Source: Bacteroidales bacterium UBA1800 (GTDB lineage: Bacteria; Bacteroidota; Bacteroidia; Bacteroidales; VadinHA17). Taken from it: a DNA stretch of 41,822 bases. The first letter of the stretch is position 1, and each line of letters begins with the position of its first letter. A model generated the notes under the pieces. That model searched no databases, was not told the DNA's origin, and saw only the letters and a program-made list of their open reading frames with translations. Made by a program: the position numbers and the translations under genes. This document shows, piece after piece, positions 24,244 through 31,942 of the stretch. Location of the stretch: assembly GCA_002319915.1 (NCBI GenBank), contig DCFQ01000041.1:18912-60733 (forward strand). Reading direction: 5' to 3'.

Positions 24244-25497
24244 ATGAAAAATTCAAAGCTGATCCTGGCATACCTGGTATTAATATTGGCAGCCTCATGC
24301 ATCGACCCGTACGTTCCCAATCTTACAAATTTCAAGTCGCTCCTGGTGGTCGAGGGCCTGATAACTGACGAAGACAGGGCTTATGAGATCAGGTTGAGCC
24401 GCACTTACAATCATGCCGATTCCATACCTGAGTTAGTCGATGATGCGGTCGTTTTTATAACCGATGACAACGGAGTAAAGAATCCTGCTTTAAATACCGG
24501 GAATGGTCTGTATAAGACCGACAGCACACTGTTCAGGGGAATTGCCGGCAGGAAGTACACCCTTCATATTATCCTTCCCGACGGGACTGAATATGCCTCA
24601 GACGAGTGTTCCCTTTCTCCTGTGGCAGGGATCGACTCGATATATTACGAGAAAGGTGAGGAAGTCTCAGGAGATCCGGGGAAAATCTATACTGGTTTAA
24701 AGATCCTTTTAAATACGAAAAACATCGAAGGACCCAGGCAGTATTTCAGATGGAGCTATGAAGAAGACTGGAAGTTCAATATTCCATACCCCCCCCAGTA
24801 TACATATACCTGGTTCAATGATACAATGGTTTATTTCAATTCTGCATACGGCCAATCTACGGATTGCTGGAAGAAAAACGACTATAACGGCATTATCATC
24901 AATACTTCCTTGGCCAGTCAGAATCCTGAAATTACCGGTCAGGAGATCCTGTTCATCTCACCCGCCCTTTCTGACAGGCTGAGCCTGGAATACAGCATCC
25001 TGGTAACCCAGTATTCACTCTCGGAGAAGGAATACAATTTCTGGAAAATGCTCCGGCAGGTGCAGGAGCCGGGCGGCGACATTTTTGGTGCACAGCCTTA
25101 CCCCAATATAAGCAATGTGAGCAATGTTAGAAATCCCGGTGAGGAGGTCCTGGGCTATTTTGAAGTGTCGGCAGTGGCCCGGAAGAGGATCTTTATTACG
25201 GCTGATGATCTTTTATCCCTGGGATTGCCTGTGTACAATTCCGATTGCAAGGCAGTACGCGTATCCCCTGATGACTGGCATATTAAGCCTCAGCCAAGCT
25301 GGGACGAAATATACCATAGCTGGGTGGATATGCAGCACTTTCAATTTGTCGGACCTGAAGTGATTCCCGGGACTGTGATCCCCGGGCTGGTAAACATCAA
25401 ACAACTTCTAAAATTTGTCTTTACTACACCTGAATGTGCCGCTTGTGAGTTGCCCGGTTCTCCCCGGAGGCCTGATTTCTGGATCGATCTTAAATGA
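24244..25497 (+). CDS. DUF4249 lipoprotein, copy 2
   Basis: A 417-residue paralogue of the preceding gene, alignable end to end: signal MKNSKLILAYLVLILAASC against MSTFKKILAYLTLVIAASC, the same IDPYVPNL start, and the same ending PRRPDFWIDLK against PRKPDFWIDLE. Long blocks such as YSILVTQYSLSEKEYNFW are nearly identical. It begins 31 bases after copy 1; an ATG at 24223 is an alternative start. A tandem duplication is evident. The copies differ mostly in the middle (about residues 170-230), where ligand specificity may have diverged. Confidence 0.88.
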   Translation: MKNSKLILAYLVLILAASCIDPYVPNLTNFKSLLVVEGLITDEDRAYEIRLSRTYNHADSIPELVDDAVVFITDDNGVKNPALNTGNGLYKTDSTLFRGIAGRKYTLHIILPDGTEYASDECSLSPVAGIDSIYYEKGEEVSGDPGKIYTGLKILLNTKNIEGPRQYFRWSYEEDWKFNIPYPPQYTYTWFNDTMVYFNSAYGQSTDCWKKNDYNGIIINTSLASQNPEITGQEILFISPALSDRLSLEYSILVTQYSLSEKEYNFWKMLRQVQEPGGDIFGAQPYPNISNVSNVRNPGEEVLGYFEVSAVARKRIFITADDLLSLGLPVYNSDCKAVRVSPDDWHIKPQPSWDEIYHSWVDMQHFQFVGPEVIPGTVIPGLVNIKQLLKFVFTTPECAACELPGSPRRPDFWIDLK

Positions 25498-25524
25498 ATT
25501 TCCGGAATTTGACCGTCCGGCGGC

Positions 25525-27396
25525 TCATCTCACTATCAGCACTGGTATCCTGACCATATGACGAACCGGATCGACAGTCTCTCCCCATAGCAGGTCACCG
25601 ATCCACCGGTGGCCATGTGCACCCATCACGAGCAGATCGATATTATTGTCCCTGACAAAATTAGTAAGCTCCTTAACAGGCTCGCCATACAGCAGCATGA
25701 GTTCCACAGAGATACCCGTATACTTCAATTCTTCAGCGATCCCTGAGAGGTACTCTTCATCGGCCCGTGCATGTTCATCATAAACTTCAGTATTGTAGAC
25801 CTGGGTCAAAGCCGAATCGACCACATGGACCAGCGTCAGGACAGCTTTATCTGCCCGCGCTATGGAGATGGCATGGCTGATGACGGCTGCATCGCTTTCA
25901 TCCCGTCCAAGGGCCGCCACTATATTTTTTACAGGGTATGTCCGGATATTTTCCGTCACCGCCAGTGAATCCGGCGGCTTTTCCTCGCGCCAGCCCCGTG
26001 CACCGCGAAGCAGTGGGAGCAGAATGATATAGACAAGGAACACAAAAACAGCCACGGCAATCCCGATGGATATTACCGAAATCGCCGTGGGTACTCCGCC
26101 ATGGATAAATTCCTTTAACTGGTCATATACAAGCTTGATATTTAGCACTATTATGATTGCGGAAGTGATCCATGCAAGGGTCTTCACCCAGGTTTTATTT
26201 ACGAAAGTACCCATTTTAAGCCGGTCGCCTGTAAAGTGAACGAGCGGGACGATAGCGAACGGCAGCTGAAGGCTCAATATTACCTGGCTCAGGATCAGAA
26301 GCTTGTACGTTCCTTCATTCCCCGAGATCGAAATGACCACAACTGCCGGGATCAGCGCGATGGAACGGGTCAGAAGGCGACGCAGGATAGGTCTCAGTCG
26401 TATCTTAACAAATCCTTCCATGACAATCTGGCCCGCAAGGGTTCCGGTGAGGGTCGAGCTCTGACCTGCGGCAAGTAATGCCACTCCAAAAGCTACTGAA
26501 GCAATTTTGGTTCCCAGTAGCTGTTCCAGTAGTTTGTCAGCCTGCTGAATTTCGTTCACAACAAGGCCATGCCGGAAAAAGACTGCAGCAGCCAGGACCA
26601 GAATGGCAGTATTAACAAAAAAGGCAACATTCAGAGCTATGACGGAGTCGAGAAGATTAAACCTGCAGGCTTTGGACTTGTAGTCAATTGTCCTGTATAT
26701 GTGGCGGGTCTGAACAAGTGATGAGTGCAGGTACAAATTATGAGGCATCACCGTCGCCCCGATTATGCCCAGGATTATATAAACTGATCCGGCGGGCAGG
26801 CTTGGCACCAGTCCATTTACAACCGATCCCCATTCGGGCCGGGCAAGGAAGAGGTTGACAATAAAACCGCCGGCGATCACGGTAATAAGCGATAGTATGA
26901 AAGCCTCCATTTTTCGAACTCCGAGCCGCTGGATCAGTAATAGCAGGAATGTGTCAAACAGGGTCACGATTGCACCGTAGATCAACGGCAGTCCAAAAAG
27001 CAGGTTCAGCCCGAGGATGGTTCCCAGGACTTCTGCGAGATCGCATGCAGCGATAGCAATCTCACCAAGGATCCAGAGTGCAAATGAGGCCCTTCGCGGA
27101 TACTCGGACCTGCAGGCCTGGGCAAGGTCCTTACCGGTCACGATTCCGAGGCGTGCAGCGAGTGTCTGCAGAAGAATCGCCATCAGGTTCGACATCAGGA
27201 TCACCCAGACAAGTTTATAGCCGAAGCGCGATCCTCCTTCCAGGTCTGTTGCCCAGTTACCGGGGTCCATATATCCGATGCTCACCAGGAATGCCGGTCC
27301 CATAAACGCGAAAGCTCGCTTCCAGAATTTAGGATATTGGGTTTGAACGGTCCCGTGGACCTCTTCAAGCGATTTACCAGTAACTTCAGATGCCAT
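25525..27396 (-). CDS. Nramp-type divalent metal transporter fused to a universal stress protein domain
   Basis: A 623-residue protein. Residues 25-470 are an Nramp (MntH-like) transporter with eleven or so helices: DPGNW (Asp44, Asn47) in helix 1 and the helix 6 motif GATVMPHNLYLHSSLVQTR, whose Met and neighbours bind Mn(II)/Fe(II). A UspA domain follows from about 480: VKNIVAALGRDESDAAVISHAI, LTLVHVVDSA and the nucleotide-loop pattern GAHGHRWIGDLLWGET (G-x2-G-x9-G). This cytoplasmic domain may bind ATP and adjust transport to energy or stress state. Domain fusion is visible as one continuous frame. Monocistronic, divergent from the ECF sigma factor gene. Confidence 0.92.
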   Translation of the reverse strand: MASEVTGKSLEEVHGTVQTQYPKFWKRAFAFMGPAFLVSIGYMDPGNWATDLEGGSRFGYKLVWVILMSNLMAILLQTLAARLGIVTGKDLAQACRSEYPRRASFALWILGEIAIAACDLAEVLGTILGLNLLFGLPLIYGAIVTLFDTFLLLLIQRLGVRKMEAFILSLITVIAGGFIVNLFLARPEWGSVVNGLVPSLPAGSVYIILGIIGATVMPHNLYLHSSLVQTRHIYRTIDYKSKACRFNLLDSVIALNVAFFVNTAILVLAAAVFFRHGLVVNEIQQADKLLEQLLGTKIASVAFGVALLAAGQSSTLTGTLAGQIVMEGFVKIRLRPILRRLLTRSIALIPAVVVISISGNEGTYKLLILSQVILSLQLPFAIVPLVHFTGDRLKMGTFVNKTWVKTLAWITSAIIIVLNIKLVYDQLKEFIHGGVPTAISVISIGIAVAVFVFLVYIILLPLLRGARGWREEKPPDSLAVTENIRTYPVKNIVAALGRDESDAAVISHAISIARADKAVLTLVHVVDSALTQVYNTEVYDEHARADEEYLSGIAEELKYTGISVELMLLYGEPVKELTNFVRDNNIDLLVMGAHGHRWIGDLLWGETVDPVRHMVRIPVLIVR

Positions 27397-27723
27397 AAAA
27401 TCTAATTAAGCAAATTCATCAGTGATTCAACCGGAGACAAAGTACTTTTGCCCGATCCCAAAGCGTGTAAAGTTCAATCTCTCATTCGCAGGGCCACAGA
27501 TCGCTGTATTTGAATATTAATAATACACATGGGCCCCAAAAGTGTTTATCGCGGGTGCCGGTTTTTGGTTTTCCAGGCTTCTTAACTGTCATTCAAAACT
27601 TTGCATGACCTGTCGCTATTATTCTTTAAATTTGGCCTTAAGAGGTTTATTTCCTGAAAAAGCGCTGATTATTTAAAATATTAAGCCCTCCGGTTCGTCA
27701 TGGACAGTATAAGGTAATGATCA
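27397..27723. other. Divergent intergenic region between the Nramp and sigma factor genes
   Basis: About 330 bases with no gene seen. A TAAATTTG -7-like element for the sigma factor lies at 27627-27634. TACTTTTG at 27443-27450 also matches TAnnTTTG but has no upstream partner. No recognised metal-responsive riboswitch or MntR-type dyad was found for the Nramp gene. Confidence 0.5.
27600..27634 (+). promoter_or_regulatory. Possible promoter of the ECF sigma factor operon
   Basis: TTTG at 27600-27603 and TAAATTTG at 27627-27634 match both consensus elements, but the spacer is 23 bases, longer than the usual 19-21. The leader to the ATG at 27724 would be about 80 bases. Confidence 0.35.
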
Positions 27724-28284
27724 ATGAGTCCGAAAGAGTCAAAGAAGATTGGTGATGTCTACAGGTCAGAAAGAAGCGGCCTTCTCGGTTACATCCGTAA
27801 GAGGATCCCGGGGAGGATGGAGGCAGAGGATATACTGCAGGATGTCTTCTACCAGCTTACCCTGGGTTTCAGGGACCTTGGAAGGATCCGGGACATTACC
27901 GCCTGGCTCTACAGGGTCGCAGAAAACAGGATCATTGACAATTACCGCAAAAAACGTCCTTTAAATATCAGCTATGGTGAACAGGCTGCTGAGGGTGAGG
28001 AGGGCCCGCTTTCACTCGAGGAAATACTGCCTGCAATCGGATCATCGCCGGAAGATGAAGATTTGAAGGACCTTATCTGGGAAAAGATCTCGGACACACT
28101 TGAAGAGCTGCCAAGTGAACAGCGTGATGTTTTTGTCGCAACCGAATTTGAGGATATGAGTTACAGGGAGATCTCCGAAAAAACAGGAACAGGGATCAAT
28201 ACTCTCATTTCGAGGAAACGGTATGCGGTGATCGCACTCAGGGAGCAGCTTGAGGAATTGTATAAACTATTTAAAAATAAATAA
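27724..28284 (+). CDS. ECF-type RNA polymerase sigma factor
   Basis: A 186-residue sigma-70 family protein with only regions 2 and 4. Region 2 includes RSERSGLLGYIRKRI, AEDILQDVFYQL and the -10 recognition part ITAWLYRVAENRIIDNYRKK. Region 4 includes LPSEQRDVFVATEFEDMSYREISEKTGTGINTLISRKRYA, a helix-turn-helix for the -35 element. No standard anti-sigma factor follows; instead a small membrane protein starts 2 bases after the stop, suggesting an unusual control partner. Target genes unknown. Confidence 0.92.
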   Translation: MSPKESKKIGDVYRSERSGLLGYIRKRIPGRMEAEDILQDVFYQLTLGFRDLGRIRDITAWLYRVAENRIIDNYRKKRPLNISYGEQAAEGEEGPLSLEEILPAIGSSPEDEDLKDLIWEKISDTLEELPSEQRDVFVATEFEDMSYREISEKTGTGINTLISRKRYAVIALREQLEELYKLFKNK

Positions 28285-28286
28285 TT

Positions 28287-28589
28287 ATGAAAGCGTCAAG
28301 ATGTTTTAAGTTTGCAGGATTCGGTATCCTGGGGTTGGCATTCGTATTTGGCACCATCTGGGTGGTAATGCTACTGTGGAATTCGCTTGTCCCTGCATTG
28401 TTCCATGGCCCGGTTCTGGGCTACTGGCAGATGGCAGGGCTGTTTATCCTGTCTAAGATACTCCTCACAGGCCTGGCACCGGGGGGCCACAGGCACGGCC
28501 CGAGATATGACTGGCGAAGAAAATACAACGAGAAATACTGCCAGCCGCATGCGGAAGATAAGCTGAATGAACCTGAACCACAGGTCTAA
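28287..28589 (+). CDS. Small two-helix membrane protein coupled to the sigma factor
   Basis: A 100-residue protein with two transmembrane segments (FAGFGILGLAFVFGTIWVVMLLW and YWQMAGLFILSKILLTGLA) and a basic, His-rich C-terminal tail (GGHRHGPRYDWRRKYNEKY). It begins 2 bases after the ECF sigma factor gene, so the two are co-translated. The tail could face the cytoplasm and contact the sigma factor or bind metal through histidines; this is inference. Similar small proteins beside ECF sigma genes occur in Bacteroidota, without known function as far as I recall. Confidence 0.7.
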   Translation: MKASRCFKFAGFGILGLAFVFGTIWVVMLLWNSLVPALFHGPVLGYWQMAGLFILSKILLTGLAPGGHRHGPRYDWRRKYNEKYCQPHAEDKLNEPEPQV

Positions 28590-28686
28590 GGCAGGGAAGG
28601 GTTATCATTTACAAATTCGAAGTGGGCTGTATCAATAGTGACTTTTCCAGCAAGCAAACCTTTGTGCGACTTCGTGTTTTCCTACG

Positions 28687-28718
28687 TGTCCCGATAGCTC
28701 CCGATAGTTATCGGGACA
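28687..28718. repeat. Dispersed palindrome TGTCCCGATA ... TATCGGGACA
   Basis: Ten-base outer arms (28687-28696 and 28709-28718) enclose a second partial copy, so the inner half TCCCGATA-GT-TATCGGGA (28699-28716) is also a hairpin. The core equals the palindrome at 1-20. The preceding sequence (TTTGTGCGACTTCGTGTTTTCC) is low-complexity repeat-like. It lies downstream of the sigma factor operon and could stop transcription, but no T-run follows. Confidence 0.7.
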
Positions 28719-28822
28719 GTTGTTTATGCAAATGTTCCGGAAAAGAACAAAGAAAGTCTTCCTATAGGGTGGTGCGACTTTTACTGAGACCCTGGGAATA
28801 ACATCTTTTTACAGACTGAAGC

Positions 28823-28849
28823 AAAAAAGGGTGTCCGTCTATGACACCC
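28823..28849 (-). terminator. Intrinsic terminator of the dimeric alpha/beta-barrel gene
   Basis: On the minus strand a 7-base-pair stem (GGGTGTC / GACACCC, loop of 7) is followed directly by six T residues. It lies about 20 bases after the stop at 28870. This is the clearest rho-independent terminator in the window. Confidence 0.8.
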
Positions 28850-28869
28850 CGGCTTCAATGACTTCTTAT

Positions 28870-29133
28870 TCAATCAGCAAATCTAACTTCAGGCTGGCTC
28901 ACCACACCTGCAGATTCCATTACCTCCTTCAAATTTGATTTTTCCAGGAAATCCTGTGCCCGGTCCCTGCTTTCCCACTCAAAAACTAAAAGAACATCAT
29001 TTGGATTCGTGGTGCTGGTGAATACATCAGATCTTTTTTCACCAAATTCCTTCCGTGTAGATTCATGTCCGTCATAAACCGGTTTCCATTTGGCGAAATC
29101 GGCAACCAAGTGTCTTACATACAATTTTACCAT
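28870..29133 (-). CDS. Small dimeric alpha/beta-barrel (antibiotic biosynthesis monooxygenase-like) protein
   Basis: An 87-residue cytoplasmic protein with the ferredoxin-like pattern of the ABM/DUF1330-type fold: first strand KLYVRHLVAD, helix FAKWKPVYDGHESTRKEFG, strand DVLLVFEWES, helix DRAQDFLEKSNLKEVMESAG and final strand. Such proteins dimerise and can be monooxygenases, haem-binding or stress proteins. No specific catalytic residues can be assigned. Monocistronic, with a good terminator. Confidence 0.75.
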   Translation of the reverse strand: MVKLYVRHLVADFAKWKPVYDGHESTRKEFGEKRSDVFTSTTNPNDVLLVFEWESRDRAQDFLEKSNLKEVMESAGVVSQPEVRFAD

Positions 29134-29560
29134 TCCTTTAACTATTTTTCCCTACTCATAAGGCTTTTCGGATCCGCCCCGTTTTGAACTGTTTTCTGGA
29201 CTTCAGTTTATTCGAAAATATTGTGTCAGATTTTTTTGTTTATATCCCATGATTGTCAGAACATTCTGTATACCTGATTTTCCGTTAGCCGGGCCATGAA
29301 TTCTTGTTTGATTACCGCCAAACAAACACTGAGATTATCCGATTGTTCGAATTTTTTAGCCTAAATTCAGTTTTTAGGTTCCCCTTTTTGAAATTCACGA
29401 ATAGGTTAGCGGCGGGAGTAAAATATTTTTACACTATTGCGTTAAAATTATTTACATTACAAATAGTATTGTTATTTAAATAACAGAATGCCAGCCATAT
29501 ATGATTATGGCACAATTATGGCGATTTATTTTCCGGAGATGATCTTACTTGAACATCTAT
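29134..29560. other. Divergent intergenic region upstream of an FtsX-type permease
   Basis: About 430 AT-rich bases without a convincing gene. It contains the 16-base perfect palindrome described separately (29470-29485). No full consensus promoter was found on either strand. A TTG at 29549 would extend the permease by four codons but the ATG at 29561 is the better start. Confidence 0.5.
29470..29485. promoter_or_regulatory. 16-base perfect palindrome TGTTATTTAAATAACA, possible operator
   Basis: The sequence is fully self-complementary and lies 75 bases upstream of the permease start, in an AT-rich region. The size and symmetry fit a site for a dimeric repressor, but no regulator gene is adjacent and AT-rich palindromes arise by chance, so this is tentative. 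Confidence 0.35.
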
Positions 29561-31912
29561 ATGAAAAACATCATCAGAATAATAATTCGCAATTTTACGA
29601 GGAAGCCTCTGACCAACCTTATCAACCTCCTCGGATTAGCCATCAGTATGACACTCGTCATCGTTCTTTCGGTGTATTCCTACAATGAGCTGACCACCGA
29701 TAACTTCCACGTAAACAAAGACCGGGTATATCTTTACGGGATATCCGATGACCGGATCTACACCCCGGGAATCCTCAAGGAGAACATTGATTTGAAGGTC
29801 CCCGAGGTGGCATCTGTCGTGAGGACCAGCGGCACCTGGGGGACACCCGTTTTCCAGGTTGAAGGCAGGGACCCTGTCACTTCGAACCTGGTCTTTGCCG
29901 ACTCCGGTTTTTTCAGTCTTTTTACATACTCTTTTATCGAAGGATACCCGGAGTCGGCCCTGAATGAGCCAATGTCGGTTGTGATTACGGACAAGCTGGC
30001 ATTTAAACTGTTCGGGGACCGGCAAGCGTCCGGGAATATTATAAAGCTGAATAACAGGTACAATCTCGTCGTAAGTGCGGTGATCAGGGAACCGGAAGCC
30101 AATTCATGCCTTTCATTCAGCGCTCTCACCTCCATCGAAACGAGAAAGATAGTACAGAATGAACCGGGAGAATACACCGAATGGGGCTGGCGCGATTTCC
30201 AGACATTTGTCCTGCTGAGAAAAGGTGCATCTCCTGAGGCAGCCGCCGGAAAGATCCTGGCTCTTTTCCCGGAAGATACCCGGCAGGATTTTAAAGATAC
30301 GGGTCTGACCTCCCTGCGGAAAATTTATTTTTCCAGGTTTATGCTGTACGGGAGCAATTACCTGGTTTCAGGGGACAGGAAGAAAGTCCTGATCCTGGTG
30401 ATGGTAGCTTTTCTGGTACTTGTTATTGCACTAATTAATTTCATTAATATTTCATCGTCCCAATGGCAGGAGAAGATTAGGCAGACAGGTATCAAAAAGA
30501 TCGTCGGGGCCCGTCGCTCCATGATCCTGTTCGAAATTCTCGGGGAGTCGTTCATCTTTTTCCTGGCGGCCCTTATCCTGGCGGTCGAGCTGGTCAATAT
30601 ATCTGCTCCATGGATCAGGTTCCATACCGGTATACATTTCAACCAGGTTCTGGTGTATTCACCGGGGTTTATTCTTATATCCGTTTCAGTCATAACTGTT
30701 TTGAGCGTCCTTTTCAGCATTATCCCGGCATTGAAGATCTCATCATCCGGTGCAGTCGACAACCTGCGAAAGACATTGCAGGCCGGCAAGGCTGACTTCT
30801 CCTTTAACAGCCTTTTTGTTACAGTCCAGTTCATAATTGCCACAGTGCTCATCGCATTCACTCTGCTTGTACAGAAGCAGGTCAGATTCGGAAGCAGGAA
30901 TCTTGGGTTCAACCAGGAAAATATTATCGGGATCATTATGACTGAGCAGCTTGATCAGAAGAAGGATGTCCTGAATAACCTTCTCCGGGAAATGCCAGAA
31001 ATAAATGAGGTGACATTTACCCAGTATTTCCCGGGCAGGGATATTTCCCAGTGGGGTGCCCAGATGGAATTGAACGGAGTAAAGAAGCAGCTTAATTTTT
31101 ATACGTTCAGTGCGGATGCGCCTCTTTTCAGGCTTATGGGATTGAGACTTGCCGCAGGCCGTTTCTATAGTGAAGAACTGCCCTCCGACAAGGGGAAGGT
31201 GGTGGTAAATGAAACGTTCCTGAGGGAACAAGGCATTACTAATCCCGTAGGAAGCAGGATAACCATGGGAACACGGAATTATGAGGTTGCCGGAGTTGTA
31301 AAGGACTTTCATTTTCAGCCCCTGACAAAGCCTGTTTCCTCCCTTGTTATAAGGAACGACTCTCATGCTTCAGTATGCCTGGCTGGTCTTAAAGGCGGCG
31401 ATTACAGGAGCTTAAACGCCTCCCTCGGAAAGATAAGGAAGATAGCGAGTGAACTGTCGCCTTCATTTCCGGTGGAAGTAAGTTTTTTTGACCAGGCTGT
31501 TTACGAAATGTATAAATCTGAGTCGAGGTTCAGATGGATCTTCTCTTTGATGGCCGGGTCTGCTATTCTGATCTGCTGCCTGGGTATCCTGGCAATGTCG
31601 CTTTTTGTATGTCAGCGCCGCATCAGGGAGATTGGGATAAGAAAAGTGAACGGGGCGAAAGTCTCTGAGATCTTGGTCATGCTAAATATTGATTTTGTAA
31701 AATGGGTTGCGCTTGCTTTCCTGATTTCCATACCTGCTGACTTTTTTGTAATGCAGAAATGGCTGCAGAATTTTGCATACAGGACCGACATTGGCGTATG
31801 GATCTTTGCATTGTCAGGGCTGCTGGCATCAGGCATTGCCCTGATTACAGTAAGCTGGCAAAGCTGGCATGCCGCAACCAGGAATCCCGTCGAAACCTTA
31901 AGGTACGAGTGA
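29561..31912 (+). CDS. FtsX/MacB-type ABC transporter permease
   Basis: A 783-residue membrane protein. An N-terminal transmembrane helix (LTNLINLLGLAISMTLVIVLSVYSY) is followed by a MacB-like periplasmic domain, a three-helix FtsX domain (around 270-400), a second periplasmic domain and a C-terminal FtsX domain with the conserved cytoplasmic element RRIREIGIRKVNGAKVSEIL. The double arrangement is typical of Bacteroidota. No ATPase gene is nearby, so it must pair with one elsewhere or act in complex with it. These permeases are mechanotransmission proteins of type VII ABC systems, exporting peptides, lipoproteins or drugs. Convergent with a related permease. Confidence 0.88.
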   Translation: MKNIIRIIIRNFTRKPLTNLINLLGLAISMTLVIVLSVYSYNELTTDNFHVNKDRVYLYGISDDRIYTPGILKENIDLKVPEVASVVRTSGTWGTPVFQVEGRDPVTSNLVFADSGFFSLFTYSFIEGYPESALNEPMSVVITDKLAFKLFGDRQASGNIIKLNNRYNLVVSAVIREPEANSCLSFSALTSIETRKIVQNEPGEYTEWGWRDFQTFVLLRKGASPEAAAGKILALFPEDTRQDFKDTGLTSLRKIYFSRFMLYGSNYLVSGDRKKVLILVMVAFLVLVIALINFINISSSQWQEKIRQTGIKKIVGARRSMILFEILGESFIFFLAALILAVELVNISAPWIRFHTGIHFNQVLVYSPGFILISVSVITVLSVLFSIIPALKISSSGAVDNLRKTLQAGKADFSFNSLFVTVQFIIATVLIAFTLLVQKQVRFGSRNLGFNQENIIGIIMTEQLDQKKDVLNNLLREMPEINEVTFTQYFPGRDISQWGAQMELNGVKKQLNFYTFSADAPLFRLMGLRLAAGRFYSEELPSDKGKVVVNETFLREQGITNPVGSRITMGTRNYEVAGVVKDFHFQPLTKPVSSLVIRNDSHASVCLAGLKGGDYRSLNASLGKIRKIASELSPSFPVEVSFFDQAVYEMYKSESRFRWIFSLMAGSAILICCLGILAMSLFVCQRRIREIGIRKVNGAKVSEILVMLNIDFVKWVALAFLISIPADFFVMQKWLQNFAYRTDIGVWIFALSGLLASGIALITVSWQSWHAATRNPVETLRYE

Positions 31913-31942
31913 TATTATTAACCTGCCGGCAACAATAAACGT

